DNA from: Rhizophlyctis rosea
Taxonomy: Eukaryota > Chytridiomycota > Chytridiomycetes > Rhizophlyctidales > Rhizophlyctidaceae
DNA length: 64,000 bases
Direction: 5' to 3'
NCBI GenBank assembly: GCA_027596075.1
Contig: JADGJC010000065.1
Coordinates: 1 to 64,000 of the forward strand
Under the pieces are notes generated by a model, which had not been told where the DNA came from, made no database searches, and saw nothing but the letters and a program-made list of their open reading frames with translations. Within the stretch, counting starts at the first letter, position 1, and each line of letters begins with the position of its first letter. This document shows, piece after piece, positions 44,001 through 55,837 of this stretch. The position numbers and the translations under genes were made by a program.

Positions 44001-45320
44001 ATGACACAGTTGGATTGCTCGCCCCTAGAACAGATTTGAAGAACTTCACGAGAGCACTGATGTCAGAATTGGTGGTTGGTCCACGAAGAGAAATTATGTC
44101 CGGTAAACTTTACGCTTACTTGTTGTAGATTAGTAGACCAGCAACAAGTGCAACACGAAAGTGTATTTATACACTTGCTCGCCTTCATTTTGCGGAGTTG
44201 ACTGCATCGAAAGCCAGTCGTCGAGCTAACAATACAATCCGTACACGCCGAATGGTGGGGGAACAAGGGCTTCCCAATCTCTACAGCAATTGGATGATTC
44301 GGATTAAAGGTCTGCTGATGGAATGTGCTCGCTGCAAAATGGTTTTGCCTGGTATGAAGTGGAATTGGCGGTCATGTCAGGGAGTGTCAGTCCACTACTG
44401 TCGCTGCTGTGCGTTTTGTGATGGCCACCTATACCACGCAAAGACTCGACAGCATCGCACATGAAGGGGTTGACTGTGTTGCGCGATAGAAATTCACGAT
44501 CACCTTCCATCAATGCACTTCAATTGGTTGTTCAAGCAGGCGGGAGGTGTTGCTGCATTCAGCTGCTGATACGCAAGGGACTCCTCAACTCTTTTGTTTT
44601 TCTCCTACCTTTTATCAACCATCGGACAATACTGTGCTGCTGCGGTCGACCAGTTATTAAACACCTGCACAAGGCACAGGGCCACAAATTGGAAAATGGA
44701 GAGGCAAACAGGGTTAAAAAGTGTTTCTACATAATCATACCCTCAGGTGGAAATTGGAGGTTGTGGTCTGATAACATCCTCGTCATATCTTTTTATTGCA
44801 ACTTGTTCATTGTCTGCAGCTGAAAGCAGGGTGTATCAATTCTGGATCCCGTTCACTTTGAACTCTTTGGGGTCGGCCGCATTACGAGAAGGACGCCAAT
44901 CGCACCACTTGCTCCTGGTCGAGTTGACTCAGCAGCAGTCAAAGTCAGTCCATGCCGAGATTGTTTCCACAACTTTTTGCCTCCGATTTTTGCACCCATC
45001 TCCGACATCAATATGTCCGATCGCTGGGTGTCAATCCAAAACGTCAACCGCTATTTAAGCACCGCCACCATCTTCATGCAGTTGATTCCCGATGGTTATG
45101 GATGTCATATTCGTCTTCTTTATTCTTGTACTTACAATACAACCCTGTGACTTCAGCGCAAAATCGACGGAGAAGTGATGTGTGCAGGGTCCGTTTATCA
45201 AAAGATCAAATTTGCGGAGGTATAGCGGCTCGGGAGCGTAGGAAACAGATTGAGACGAATCCGTTTTTTCATGGGTAATCTAATTTGAGGCTACTCTAAG
45301 GCTGGTATAACGAACAGCTC
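41004..45320. other. 4.3-kb gene-free stretch
   Basis: No coding sequence recognised on either strand. Present are a T run at about 41318-41335, an 18-bp palindrome at 41627-41644, and a C17A14 tract at 43165-43195. Frames of up to 130 codons exist but lack domains, codon regularity or splice logic. No transposase or reverse transcriptase motifs seen. Confidence 0.45.
41627..41644. repeat. 18-bp perfect palindrome
   Basis: GCAAAAACCGGTTTTTGC reads the same on both strands. It could be a dimeric-protein binding site or a chance inverted repeat. Confidence 0.8.
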
Positions 45321-46217
45321 CTAATTGTAAGATAGATGACGATAGGGACTCTGCGGCGCCTGAAAACTCTGATGGTGGAATGCGGGTTGCGCAGGAGCCT
45401 GATAATGCCCTTGAACCGTCGGTGATTGAGGTTGCCATTGCCGTTGCCCGCCCTGCGCTTGGGAAGCTTCCAATTTCGCAGTCTGTGCCTGTGTCTTCCT
45501 CCGTTTCAAGTTGTACCACGCTGCCACTACACCGATAAGAGCCGCTAGTACACCGAGGACGGCACCGACGATTTTGGCGGTCTGGGCGGGGTCGGACGAG
45601 GAGGAAGAGGAGGAGGAGGAGGAATTGGACGAATCGGACGGAGAGGAGGAGGAGGAGGTTGGGTTGGCGTTGCTGGATGAGCGGGTGGATTGGGAACCGG
45701 AGGATGGGGTTGAGGATGGAGGGCAAGCTGGCGGTGCCCAGCCAGGTACAGGAAACCCGACGAACGTATAATGACTGCGTCCACTACCACCATACCACTG
45801 CAAACACAGCGCACTCCCCCTCCCATCCGTCGTCGCTCCCACAAAGCACTCCCACCCATACGAGTTCGAACCACATTTACTAACGTCAGCCGTACTGATA
45901 CATTTAGCCTGGGCGGTGCCTTGATCACAGCACCATTCCTGATGTATCCGTTTTTGCGGGTCCTTTTGGCATTCTAGGATGGTGCTTGCTGGCATTTGTG
46001 GGTTGGAACCTGAGCCGGAATAGATGACGCTAGCGGGAACGGTCTGGGCGCTGCCGCAGGTGATGTTGCCTTGGGTGTTTGTATTGACGCATATGTCGTA
46101 CATGCCCATTCCAGTCTGTTGTGGGTCTGCGCAGAATTGACCTAATGGTAGGTCCACGGCATGGACAACAGCGACCAAAGTGGCACACCAGAACGTGACA
46201 GGGTATATTTGTCTCAT
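45321..46217 (-). CDS. Single-pass surface protein with Ser-rich stalk
   Basis: 298 residues from the ATG at 46217 (the frame is open upstream, but this ATG starts the signal peptide). Residues 1-20 are a signal peptide. Residues 25-160 form a Cys-rich ectodomain with about 12 Cys, including a WCC pair, of no family I recognise. Residues 165-210 are a Ser/Thr-rich stalk likely to be O-mannosylated. Residues 216-234 are a transmembrane helix followed by KRRK. The rest is a Gln/Pro/His-rich cytoplasmic tail. This layout is that of fungal wall sensors or receptors (for example the WSC/Mid2 style), though the ectodomain is not a WSC module as far as I can see. Function unknown; plasma-membrane location inferred. 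Confidence 0.75.
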   Translation of the reverse strand: MRQIYPVTFWCATLVAVVHAVDLPLGQFCADPQQTGMGMYDICVNTNTQGNITCGSAQTVPASVIYSGSGSNPQMPASTILECQKDPQKRIHQEWCCDQGTAQAKCISTADVSKCGSNSYGWECFVGATTDGRGSALCLQWYGGSGRSHYTFVGFPVPGWAPPACPPSSTPSSGSQSTRSSSNANPTSSSSSPSDSSNSSSSSSSSSSDPAQTAKIVGAVLGVLAALIGVVAAWYNLKRRKTQAQTAKLEASQAQGGQRQWQPQSPTVQGHYQAPAQPAFHHQSFQAPQSPYRHLSYN

Positions 46218-47933
46218 CGTTTTATGTATCTGTCGTGGTGTCGAACCGACTGGATGACTGATATTAGATACATCATAAAAGCAGCAATTGATAACAAATA
46301 TCCTTACCTTTTTCCTCGCAGGAGTCAAAATCACACTTTTGATGGGGTTGACAGCGCTTTCACAGTTCAAATACAAAAAGTCCCTTGCTTCTTCGGCTGT
46401 TGTTCAACCCCCCGCCCCTCCGAGATGGCCCCATGTGGTTGGAAGCCGAAACACCAGGGTGATCACAAGGTGGGATTGCATGGCGAGAAGTGCTGAAGGC
46501 TAAAATGTTAACAACCTTGAATTGGAAAGAATGGCGGAGGAATCTGCAACATCCCCGTTACCAGCCTTCCCAAAAAAAGAGAGGGAAGTTGAGCGAGCGA
46601 TTTTTGAAGAAAGCCCTGAACACAAAATGCGTTCCGGCCGGCCAGCCGCGCCTTTGGGCTTGGTGGTGATGAGCTAAGCTGATTACATAGCTGATTGTCA
46701 TCGTCAGTTCAGGGTCCTTCTTTTTCTATGTTACTGCACATGCAATATCAGGTGAATACCATGGATGGAGAGGGAGCCATTTGATCAACTAGATGTTCTT
46801 CATCCTCCCCGTTCTACATATCATGACTTTTCGCCGCTTGACAGCAGAAACTTGCCGAAGTTGTGCCGCTTGATCAGACCCAGTCCTCAGTCTGGATAGG
46901 CCGAAGTTCATTCACCGCACGGATGACAGCATTGTCAAGGCCTCTCAATAGAGCTGTCTGTCGTCAACCATCTGCATTTGCAATGACTGCTTGTCTGGGC
47001 CATGGTGCACCATCCCGCCGTTTCCATGTATAAGAGTGTTCCCCGGGTTGACTTGCTTGCTCACCGCCTTCCAACAGGCCTTCGCCGTCCCATGTGCGCT
47101 GCAAATGAGAAAAGGTTTAGCTGACCCCTTGTTTGGCCATATGAAATGGAATCAAATTGTTTATTTGACTGCCCGTCAGCTGATGTTTGGGCTGTGGAAA
47201 CCCTGGTATCCAGGACAAATAATGGAGACGGCGTTTCTTACCATCTTTTCACCAGGCGCCCATCGGATCAGAGCTGATCAGATTCCCGGTTGACTTCAAT
47301 AGAGTGAAGGATTGAGCACGAAAGAGCTTATTGGACGTAATAACATTCTCCGCGTTTTCATTCCCGTTTTCTTCGAATTACCTTTTGCGGCGGAATCTGT
47401 CAATCTAAACATTTGATTTGATTCTGGGTAAAACCTCGTGCGGCAGATTATGAGGTAAACGGACGAGCAAAAAGAAAGTGATAGCGACCAAGACGTAACT
47501 GTTCAGTATGCCCAATGATGGCCTCTGTCTTAAAGTGAACATCATTCAACGAACAACACATAACTTCCTTAATAGTGCTGGGGGGCATCGGCATATAGTC
47601 ATAGCAGTACTGAGAGTCAGCTAGGGTCTGTTGCTCCTTCCGACTTGATGAACCACAGGTCGATTTGGAGCGGAATGCTTGATAATTTCATTCTTGCCGT
47701 ATTCGAACTGTCCACGTCATCTCTTTTTTTTGGTTACTTTAAGTGCTTTGTTTCTGGGACCCTGGTGTTGAGTCGGCCCCAGCACCACCGCGCTGCGCCA
47801 TTCGCACCACTTTTGCCCCAACCAGCGCTTCAATCCTCGCGCTTCGTTTTGCTCCATCCATTCCATACACATTCCCAACCATCACCTCCTACGCAATCAT
47901 TCCCACAAGGTCTATCCCCCAACTCCCACCAAA
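46218..47933. other. Intergenic, no gene seen
   Basis: 1.7 kb between the surface protein gene (minus strand) and the WBP4-like gene (plus strand), with only short frames. It contains the promoters of both. Confidence 0.4.
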
Positions 47934-48789
47934 ATGTCCGAACGCTGGGTCTCGAACAAAAAGTTCTTCTGCAAATACTGCCAGATATATATACAAGACA
48001 ATAAACCGGTAAGCAAACTCCTCGACTTCCCTTTGCTCCCCTCCTTCTCACAGTCCCCCTCTATTCCCGACAGAGCAGAACCCTCCATGAACAAGGTCGC
48101 AAACACAAGGAAGCCGTCGAGGCATTCTTACAAGGCATCCATAAGAACAGTGAAGAGAAGCAGAGGGAGGATCTGGAAAGGCAGATGATGTTGGAGAAGA
48201 TCAATAATGTAAGATTTTGCTTCTCCTCACCACACGAATTTCGTCACGCTTACCAATACCTCTCTATCGGCAAATATAGGCAGCAGCAAAACAATTCGCC
48301 ACAGAAACCGGCTCAAAATACAAACCCTCCCCAACTTCCACGTCCACATCCTCAAAATCCTCCCTCCTAGACTCAATTCCCACCCTCCCCTCCCCACCAC
48401 CCTACGCCCAACCCCAAACCCACACACCCACCCAATTTTCCCACTTCACTCCAAAATTCGAACCAAAAGCCCTACCAACCTCCGACACTTCCGACGACGC
48501 ACCAGCAGACCCCTACGGCGGCTGGACTGTAATCTCCGAAACCGTTGTTCCAACGCCAGAGGAGAAGGCACAGGCTGCAGCAAAGGAGGAGGAAGCTAAG
48601 GCTAAACATGTTGAAGAGGATGATGATGATGAGGAGCCGGAGGAACATGTTAGGGGTTTCAAGATACGGGAAAAGGTTTTGGCTGTTGAGGTTGGGGATG
48701 ATGGAGAGGGTGGGGATGGGCCGGTGACGTTCAAAAAGAGGAAGTGTGCGGGGAAGGGGACGAGGAATATAAGGAAGAAGTTGGAGTGA
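47934..48789 (+). CDS. WBP4-like U1-type zinc-finger splicing protein
   Basis: Three exons (47934-48008, 48074-48208, 48280-48789) give 239 residues. The N-terminus is a U1/matrin-type zinc finger: Cys13-x2-Cys16, then DNKP, then His30-x5-His36 in HEQGRKHK. This fits WBP4/FBP21, a spliceosome (complex A/B) protein. A helical, charged segment follows (about 36-75), then a Ser/Pro-rich stretch, a DPYGGWTV motif near 155, an acidic run, and a basic end with FKKRK and a GTRNIRKK terminus like other WBP4 proteins. The WW domains of the animal protein are absent. A nuclear pre-mRNA splicing role is inferred from the family. It is convergent with the carrier gene, 139 nt apart. Confidence 0.82.
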
Positions 48790-48928
48790 TTTTTTTTTTT
48801 GGGTTGTGGAATGGTACCTAGGGTGGTAAGGTATCCAAAAAACGTTTGCATTTCATCGTCGTGCCGACTTTCGCGGTCACGTCTGTACATACAATTGTAA
48901 AATAGATGTACATTCTAGAGTCCTATAT

Positions 48929-50218
48929 CTAACGTCCGATCAGATTCATGGTAATCTCGTAGGCTACGAAGGTTGCCGCATTGACTGGTGCGGCACGGAA
49001 CATGCATGCCCAAAAGCCTGCGATGGATCATTGGGTCAGTCAATTGATGAGATGTAACAAGACGTGCCACCAGTTCTGACTGACCTCTATAAAAGCCCGC
49101 CATGCCCTGCTGAGCATACGTCTTCCGTGCACAATCTAAAGAACTCGAATATTTCCGTGTCCCAGCATCAAATCCATCCGTCTGAATTTTCGACTTGATC
49201 ACATCCTTAGACACGAGAAATCAGGTATCAGCTCTTCTCCATATGGCCATGCACTCCATCCCATTAACAATGCAATCCCATAACTTACGATAGGGTAAAC
49301 CGCAATCCACAAACTATACCCCGCCAACGCCCCATAAATACACTGCTTCCACGTCTCAACCTGATCCCTCCTCTTCCCCTCAACCCTCATAGTCCTCTGC
49401 ACCAACCACTCATAACTAGCAAAATAACACCCATACCCCAAAAACTCCCTGCACATCGTGATGCCCTGTCCCTTATACACCGCTCCAAACCCATACTGCT
49501 TCGTAATCTTCCTGATCAGATCCCACGGGCCGGCGTATTGGTGTGAGGAGGAGGATGACTGAACTTGCAGGCGGGTACGGATGTGTTCGATGGGGCCGGA
49601 GAGGGCGGAGTTAGATATGCCGGAGAAGGCACCGGCGAGGAAGAGTTGGGAGAGGCTTAGTTGGGAGGGGGTTGGGGAGTTTTGCCGGGCGTTTAGGAAG
49701 GTTAGTTGGCGTTTTGCGTATTCTAGGGCGCCGAATTGGATTGAGACGCAGGCGCCTACGCCTATGAGGGGGGTGAGAGTTCCCTGCATTGCGGATTGGT
49801 CAAGTCAACGTGTGCACGGAGATGATGTGTCTTTTTGTGTAGGTAAGATGCAAACCTCCTCCATACTTTATAAAACCCGCCGAATCCTTCATTTTTGATG
49901 GTTTTCTTCACGCAGTCGCCTAGGCCGGTGTATTCCGGCTTTTCTATGCTCTGAGTTTGCAACCGTACTTTAACAGTGTCGAAAGGCTGACGTTATGAAG
50001 CTTTAGCCTGTCGGAAACACTTGACCGAAAAACGCGTCGCACGACTCTACCTGGCCAACCAAAACCTATCATATGTGGGTGGTAAAACGCGGTCAGTTTT
50101 CAGGGCAAGTGCACGATTAGTCGCGTTTGGGTGCTCCTCATACCTGAACTATGCCGCCCACGCTACCGGCAAAAAGCTCTTGCAGAGTCTGAGTGAGCCC
50201 ACTCTTCTCACTGCTCAT
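48929..50218 (-). CDS. Mitochondrial carrier, YMC1-like
   Basis: Six exons on the minus strand: 50218-50144, 50065-50051 (15 nt), 49986-49867, 49783-49289, 49205-49085 and 49017-48929. They give 304 residues, the standard SLC25 length. Three repeats carry the signature P-x-[DE]-x2-[KR]: PFDTVK, PIEHIR and PIDVIK, each after a first helix, with GFYKG and GFYRGF after the loops. The [11 protein letters not shown] form of the second repeat and [13 protein letters not shown] of the third are what I associate with fungal Ymc1/Ymc2 (inner-membrane glutamate or glycine-linked transport) rather than the ornithine or carnitine carriers; the substrate is therefore inferred. The 15-nt exon supplies VLVGQ just before PFDTVK and cannot be dropped. 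It is divergent from the nucleoporin gene, 323 nt away. Confidence 0.92.
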
Positions 50219-50541
50219 GGTGATGACTGCCTAACGGGGGGGGGTTTGTAATGTTTTGAGAAATTGCGATGTGAGTGGGAAGATGGAGATGGACATCTTG
50301 AATGGACACACCAGATCAAGATGCCAAACAAATTTCATTTAGCTCTCCAATTTGCTATTGTTGGTTATCAAGACGTGGCGCTGGCTACCGATGAACTTGC
50401 TGCGCGTTTCCCACTATTTGAAGACCATCCATTCCACGCCTTCTTCCTTCGTTTCATCTTTCATCTTTAGCGGACTCTGTTGTACAAGCAGCCTCGCCTT
50501 CACACCACATCAACAGCACTCGACCGAACCCTTGTCATAAC

Positions 50542-52844
50542 ATGGGAGTGTGCAGCTACTTCCTCGCAGGGTCCTGCGCATTCGGTTCAAGATGCAAAAA
50601 CGAGCACAGACAACTTAGGCCTGGAGAAAGTATGTATTACTCGCATCGAAACTTTCACCCCGATAGGAAAGATATTCACACGCCCCTTCATCACACAGCA
50701 CCCGTTGGTGGTTTCAAAAAGGCACCTCAACAGAACACAGGTGGCGGATTCGGTCAAAATAGCGGAGGCACCTTTGGCAATTCCACTTTCGGGTCGTCGA
50801 CAAACGCGTTTGGAGGTGGTAGCGGGTTTGGGAGCGGGACGGGCGCGATCGGAGGTGGAGGTGGAGGGTCAGCTTTTGGTGGTGGAGGAGGGTCAGCGTT
50901 TGGTGGTGGTAGCACATCCACGTTCGGAAACAATAGGCCCAACACAGCATTTGGTGGAGGAGGAACAAGCGGGTTTGGTGGGCAAAAACCTCCCCGATTA
51001 ACAGACGAAATGAGAAAAGGGTAGGTTATTAAGAGGCGTCATAATCGCTATCAATACATCGAAAGACTGATGACACCGGTAGATTGGACAAAGACACTAT
51101 CAATTCAGATTGGAACGGTCGTCCACGTCAACAATGGCGATTATCTTGTTATGCACCTGGGAAGGAGATGCCCAACGTGCTTGCCGGAACGGATATATCT
51201 CCTGAGGAACTCAGGTGGGAGGCGTATCAGGAAATGAAAAGCACTGGCGGACTGGCAACATATGTGAGTCTCAATTGTATAAACTCCTTCTTGCATGCAC
51301 ATGTGACTCACATAGTTTCTTAGACCCAAATGACAGCACAAAGAATCCAGTATGTGGAAAACGAGCTACAACGAATCCTAAGTAACCCAATAAACGCAAT
51401 GCAACAAGCTCTCGCCGCCCGAGCGCAGCAGGATCAACAGGGAACCGCCGCTGCGGCATCGACAACGCCTACAACGTCAACATCGGCATTCGGGACGGGA
51501 TCGGCGTTTGGACAGACCGGTGGCTCGGCATTTGGGCAAAGTAGCGGATCAGCATTTGGACAAACACAGGCGGCGGCGACTCCCGCGTTTGGACAGTCTG
51601 GTTTTGGTCAAAATGCTGCGGGGACGGGATCGGCGTTTGGGCAGACTGCTGGCGGGACGGGATCGGCTTTTGGACAGGCTGCTGGGGGCACAGGGTCGGC
51701 ATTTGGACAAGCTGCTGGGGCGACGGGGTCGGCATTTGGACAGACTGCCGCCAATACAGGGTCAGCGTTTGGTCAATCTATGGGAGGGAGAGGTTCAGTA
51801 TTTGGTCAATCGACAGGGGGGACGGGCTCGGCGTTCGGTCAACCGACGGGAGGGACGGGGTCAGGGTTCGGTCAATCGACGGGAGGGACGGCGTACGGCC
51901 AGACCGCGGGTTCCGCGTTTGGACAGAGTACAGGAGGATCGGCATTCGGTCAAACTGCCGGAGGGACAGGGTCCGTGTTTGGGCAAAGGACGGGAGGAAC
52001 AGGTTCAGCCTTTGGACAACCAGCTGCCGGGACGGGTTCAGTCTTTGGTCAATCCACTTTCGGCCAAGCGCCCGCAACGGGATCCGCATTCGGTCAAACC
52101 GGGTTGGGGCAAACACCTAGCACACAATCCGCGTTTGGTCAATCTGCTTTCGGCAAAAGTGCTTCGGGTTCCGTATTTGGACAACCAGCAGCCGGTGGTG
52201 CGGCAGCGGCGACGGGATCCGCATTTGGACAGTCGGGTTTCGGTCAGCAAAGTGGTGGAGCGGCGGCTGCCACGGGATCCGCGTTTGGACAATCTGGGTT
52301 TGGACAACAACAACCACAGCAACAACAACAACAACAGCCCGGTCGAATGAGTGCATTTGGACAGCAGGCTGCTGCGTCGTTTGGTCAGACGGCTTTTGGG
52401 ACACCCGCTGCGACAACACAACCCCAACCCTCATCAGCGTTGAACACACAGGCGGCACAACAAGCTGTAACAGGTGCCTCACCTTTTGCGCCAGCTGGTG
52501 CACAACAACCGCCGTCACAACAGCCACCACAACCATCCCCATTCGGCCAACCCCAACCCGCACAACAACCCGCACCAACTCCCTTCGGCGCACCGCAACA
52601 ACAACAACAACAAGCAACCCCATCCCCGTTCGGCACATCCCAACAACAACCGCAACCTCAACAACCAATACAACCATCCGCCTCGTCGAGCACCTCCGCG
52701 CCGTCGTCGTCGTCATCATCTGCATCAGCACAACAGCCACCATCATCAGTGCCTTTACCACCCGAAGTGGAAGCAGCCTTCCGCGCCCAGACATTCGAGC
52801 TATTCAAGATCCCGGAGGTGGAGCCGCCGGTTGGGTTACGGTAA
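50542..52844 (+). CDS. NUP42: FG nucleoporin with CCCH finger, NUP42/Rip1 type
   Basis: Four exons (50542-50629, 50699-51020, 51083-51263, 51324-52844) give 703 residues. A CCCH finger starts at Cys4 (C-x7-C-x5-C-x3-H). A Gly-rich GGSAFGG region follows. Then comes a segment RQQWRLSCYAP and DISPEELRWEAY, the conserved block of the NUP42/NUPL2 family. Residues from about 240 on hold some 30 SAFGQ-type FG repeats, then Gln/Pro-rich sequence. The C-terminus, PPEVEAAFRAQTFELFKIPEVEPP, should be the Gle1-binding piece. Nup42 sits on the cytoplasmic side of the nuclear pore and helps mRNA export with Gle1 and Dbp5. The first intron (69 nt) is a multiple of three without stops, so its removal is likely but not forced by frame. 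Confidence 0.9.
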
Positions 52845-53108
52845 CGGGTTAGGGTGTTGAGGGAGATTTCCGGTTTGAGCCCGTGAGGCGGGAAAGGTGA
52901 AAAATGAAAGCGTACTTATAAAATGTAAATAAACGCATCTTCCCAAAGTGTTTGTCAATCTCATTTTACGGCCTCAACGCTCTCCTTGTTTTTGTGCCAG
53001 TTTTGTCCCAACATCCAACATGCAATCTACATTGGAGAACCCTACCGGTCGCTGTCAAATGTCGCATCCCTCCAAATGGCAAAACATAAAACACATGACA
53101 TCCTTCTT

Positions 53109-55532
53109 TCAAGAAGCAGGCAAAACCGGTTTGATTTCGTAAAACAAACACATATTCGTCGAAATACCTTCCCACCCTCTCGTGCCGGATGTCGTGATCA
53201 TATAATGCACCGACGTATCGAGTACTGGAATCCACCCAAGATCAATAGAATGACAAAATGGTTAGCACGTGCAATTAAAGCGCCTTAGCATTCAACCCCA
53301 TCTCCACGCAATCAAACCCAAACAACAACCACCCAAAATACTCACACAAACTAGAAATAACACCTCCATGATGCCCCGGCACAATCGCAAACGGCACTTC
53401 CGGTGGCTCATCATCCACTCCCACCGGTCCATCCCCTGCATTACCACCACCACCAACCTTCTCAACCCTCACCCCGCCCTCCCCATCCTCCTCATCATCC
53501 TCCCACTTGATCGGATCAATCTCCATCTCGTCTTTCGGAACCGGTGTGGACGTTTCCGGCGTAAGCGGCTTGCGAGCTGGAGCGGAGGATTTGGTGAGGT
53601 CCCAGAGGCGGACGTTGTCGTAGGATGCGCTGCGTGGTGGGGTGAGTGCGGGGTTGGCGAGTGATAGAGCAAGAAGCCAAGGGGGCACGACAAACGCGAG
53701 TATGAACCCCTTTCTGCAACATACCACAACAAATGCCGATCATTGGGCATCATGGACACGTTATACACGTGTCCGGAGTTTTGCGGTAGTTTGAGTTTTC
53801 GTAGGAGACGGCCTTCGGCAAAGTCGATCTCATCCACTATAGCAATGTCATTGTTAGAGCCCAGTAATAAACAAAATAACTGCATTCCCAGCCTCGTCCT
53901 GATCGTATGGCAACAAAACTTGAAAATGCTCCACTTACCACTACCATCACGACGACCAACATATATTCTTCGTCGATCGTTACTCCAACACGCCTGATCC
54001 AGTAAGAATACCATAAGCATTCCTCACATTGCATCGATATCCCATAAAAACACTCACAGACAAAGCCCAAGGCGGACTTCCCAACCCCTTCGCATCAATC
54101 CTCCTCACACTGCCCCCCACCGGATCCCTCACATCATACAAACAGACACTCCCATCAAAACTCGTAGCCATCAAAATCGAATCCGGTGCCGCCGCCGCAC
54201 TTTGCGCTGCACCATCCTCTCCATCCGATACATTTGCCGCCGCTGATGAAGGCGAAAAACACGCTGATGTGATTTGAGATGTCAGACCTTCGTATTCTTG
54301 GACTATTGATCCTGTGTTGAGGTCCCAGTGCTTGAACGGAAGTGAATATGATGTGAATGGAGGTTGAGAATGTGTAAGGAACGAACCAGAAGGCGTTTAT
54401 CCCATGATCCGCTGACTAGTGATTGTTCCCCTGGTGCTATCCGGAGCACTGAGACGGCTTTCTTATGGCTCCGGAGGACATGTTGACACTATGCGGCGAA
54501 TGTGAGATGCCGGTCAAAGGTCCAAATATGAAGATTGCTGTTTTCCTTACGCACGTGTCCTTCATCATGTCGTACACTCCAAAGATTTATGTCTCCGCTC
54601 TGTGGCAGTGATGATGCATAATGACGATGATACCGTAATGCGATGCCGACACCCACCTCCAAACCCGTCACACACCAAACCGCTTCAGATTGTACATCTA
54701 TGCTGTACACAGGCGATACTTTCGGTGCAGGCGCTTGACTTGGATCTTCAGATTGTGGCAAATCTCCTTCGTGGTGTATGTCAGCTCCTCCACCTTTCTC
54801 ACGGTCACAGAATCCGTTTATGCTCACCGGGTACTGATTGTTCCTCGTTTTCCCAGGCAGATAATAGGACGCCTCCCTATTTAGGGTGAGTAGATGCCGG
54901 TACAGAAAGATTTGGAATGTTGTAAGTTCACCTTTTGTATTGAATCTACGAGCCCATGGCGCTGATTTTGCGTCAGCATCTGCACGCCGTTCAGTGAAGG
55001 GGCGAAATCCCATTTGCGGATGAAACCGTCGTCTCCTCCTGTGAATAGCCATCGCTGGAGTGCAACGAAGTATATCTGCGTTAATGTTTTTTCATAGAGA
55101 TTGAGCACTCAATGTTGGCTTTGTATACCATATTTCGGGTTGCAGCAGCACAGTATATTGAACATGGATGAACGGCGGAAACCTGTGAAAGGTGTTCAAA
55201 AGAATGCCCAATCCCATGCTCACTGTCTGCGATCCTTACGACTGGTTCAAAGAGATAAGTTTCGGCTATGTCAACACCCGGTTGCGGTAGGATCTCCGCT
55301 GACGCGTACACTTTCTCCTCTGAAAGATGTGAGTGAGCATACGAAGTATGGCAACCATGATTCAGCATCCGACGACAATAGTGCAAGCCTTAATGCCAAC
55401 ACACGCACCCTTTGGGGGTTCCGGTTCTTTGACATAGCCCTCTATTTCGGCGTCGTCGTGATAAACTGCCTCTGCTTGGTCTGGCATCTGTGGCTCCTCT
55501 TCTTCCTCCATCACCTGATCTTCCCAGGTCAT
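53109..55532 (-). CDS. SPT8: Spt8, SAGA complex WD40 subunit
   Basis: Twelve exons on the minus strand: 55532-55409, 55319-55129, 55054-54932, 54876-54828, 54766-54657, 54599-54555, 54488-54387, 54330-54058, 53993-53939, 53836-53725, 53629-53346 and 53224-53109. They give 527 residues. An acidic N-terminus is followed by a WD40 propeller: RWLFTGGDDGFIRKWD, LTQNQRHGLVDS, SAWENEEQ, SGSWDKR, GSPPWALS, GRRDGSVDEID, LPQNSGHVYNV, ASYDNVRLWDL, PGHHGG, TTSGTRGWEG. These are hallmarks of fungal Spt8. It helps SAGA deliver TBP to promoters in the nucleus. The intron before GDLPQSED (54827-54767) was chosen among two acceptors because it gives a normal 61-nt intron. It is convergent with NUP42 and divergent from the CUE/Smr gene 305 nt away. 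Confidence 0.93.
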
Positions 55533-55837
55533 GGCGAATAAATGTGTTTTCTTGAACCCTCAGCAGGTGGTACTAATCATGGGTTCCGTGCCTGTGTCTG
55601 TGCTAGGATGTATTGCTGATGCTCTTTGTTTGAAAGTCGGGAGATCGGTTCGTGGAAGTTGTTTTGGTGTGGGAAGAAGTGGAAGGACGCGTGTTCGAGG
55701 GCCACCCACAAAATTGCGCAGCGCGTGGGAAACAACACCTCTTCGATCGTTGCCCTTTTCACTTTCAATCAATCAACCTCGCACCTGCGCATGCACCTAT
55801 TCTTACCTTGACGATCACCATATTGCACTGGCTGACT
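55533..55837. promoter_or_regulatory. Bidirectional promoter, SPT8 and CUE/CCCH/Smr gene
   Basis: 305 nt between two divergent starts. It contains a CAATCAATCAA stretch near 55770. It must hold both promoters; individual sites are not resolved. Confidence 0.45.

Noticed and set aside
51469..52794. Long minus-strand and alternative-frame reading frames over the FG-repeat array
   Set aside because: They are shadows of a repetitive coding sequence, with unnatural low-complexity translations.
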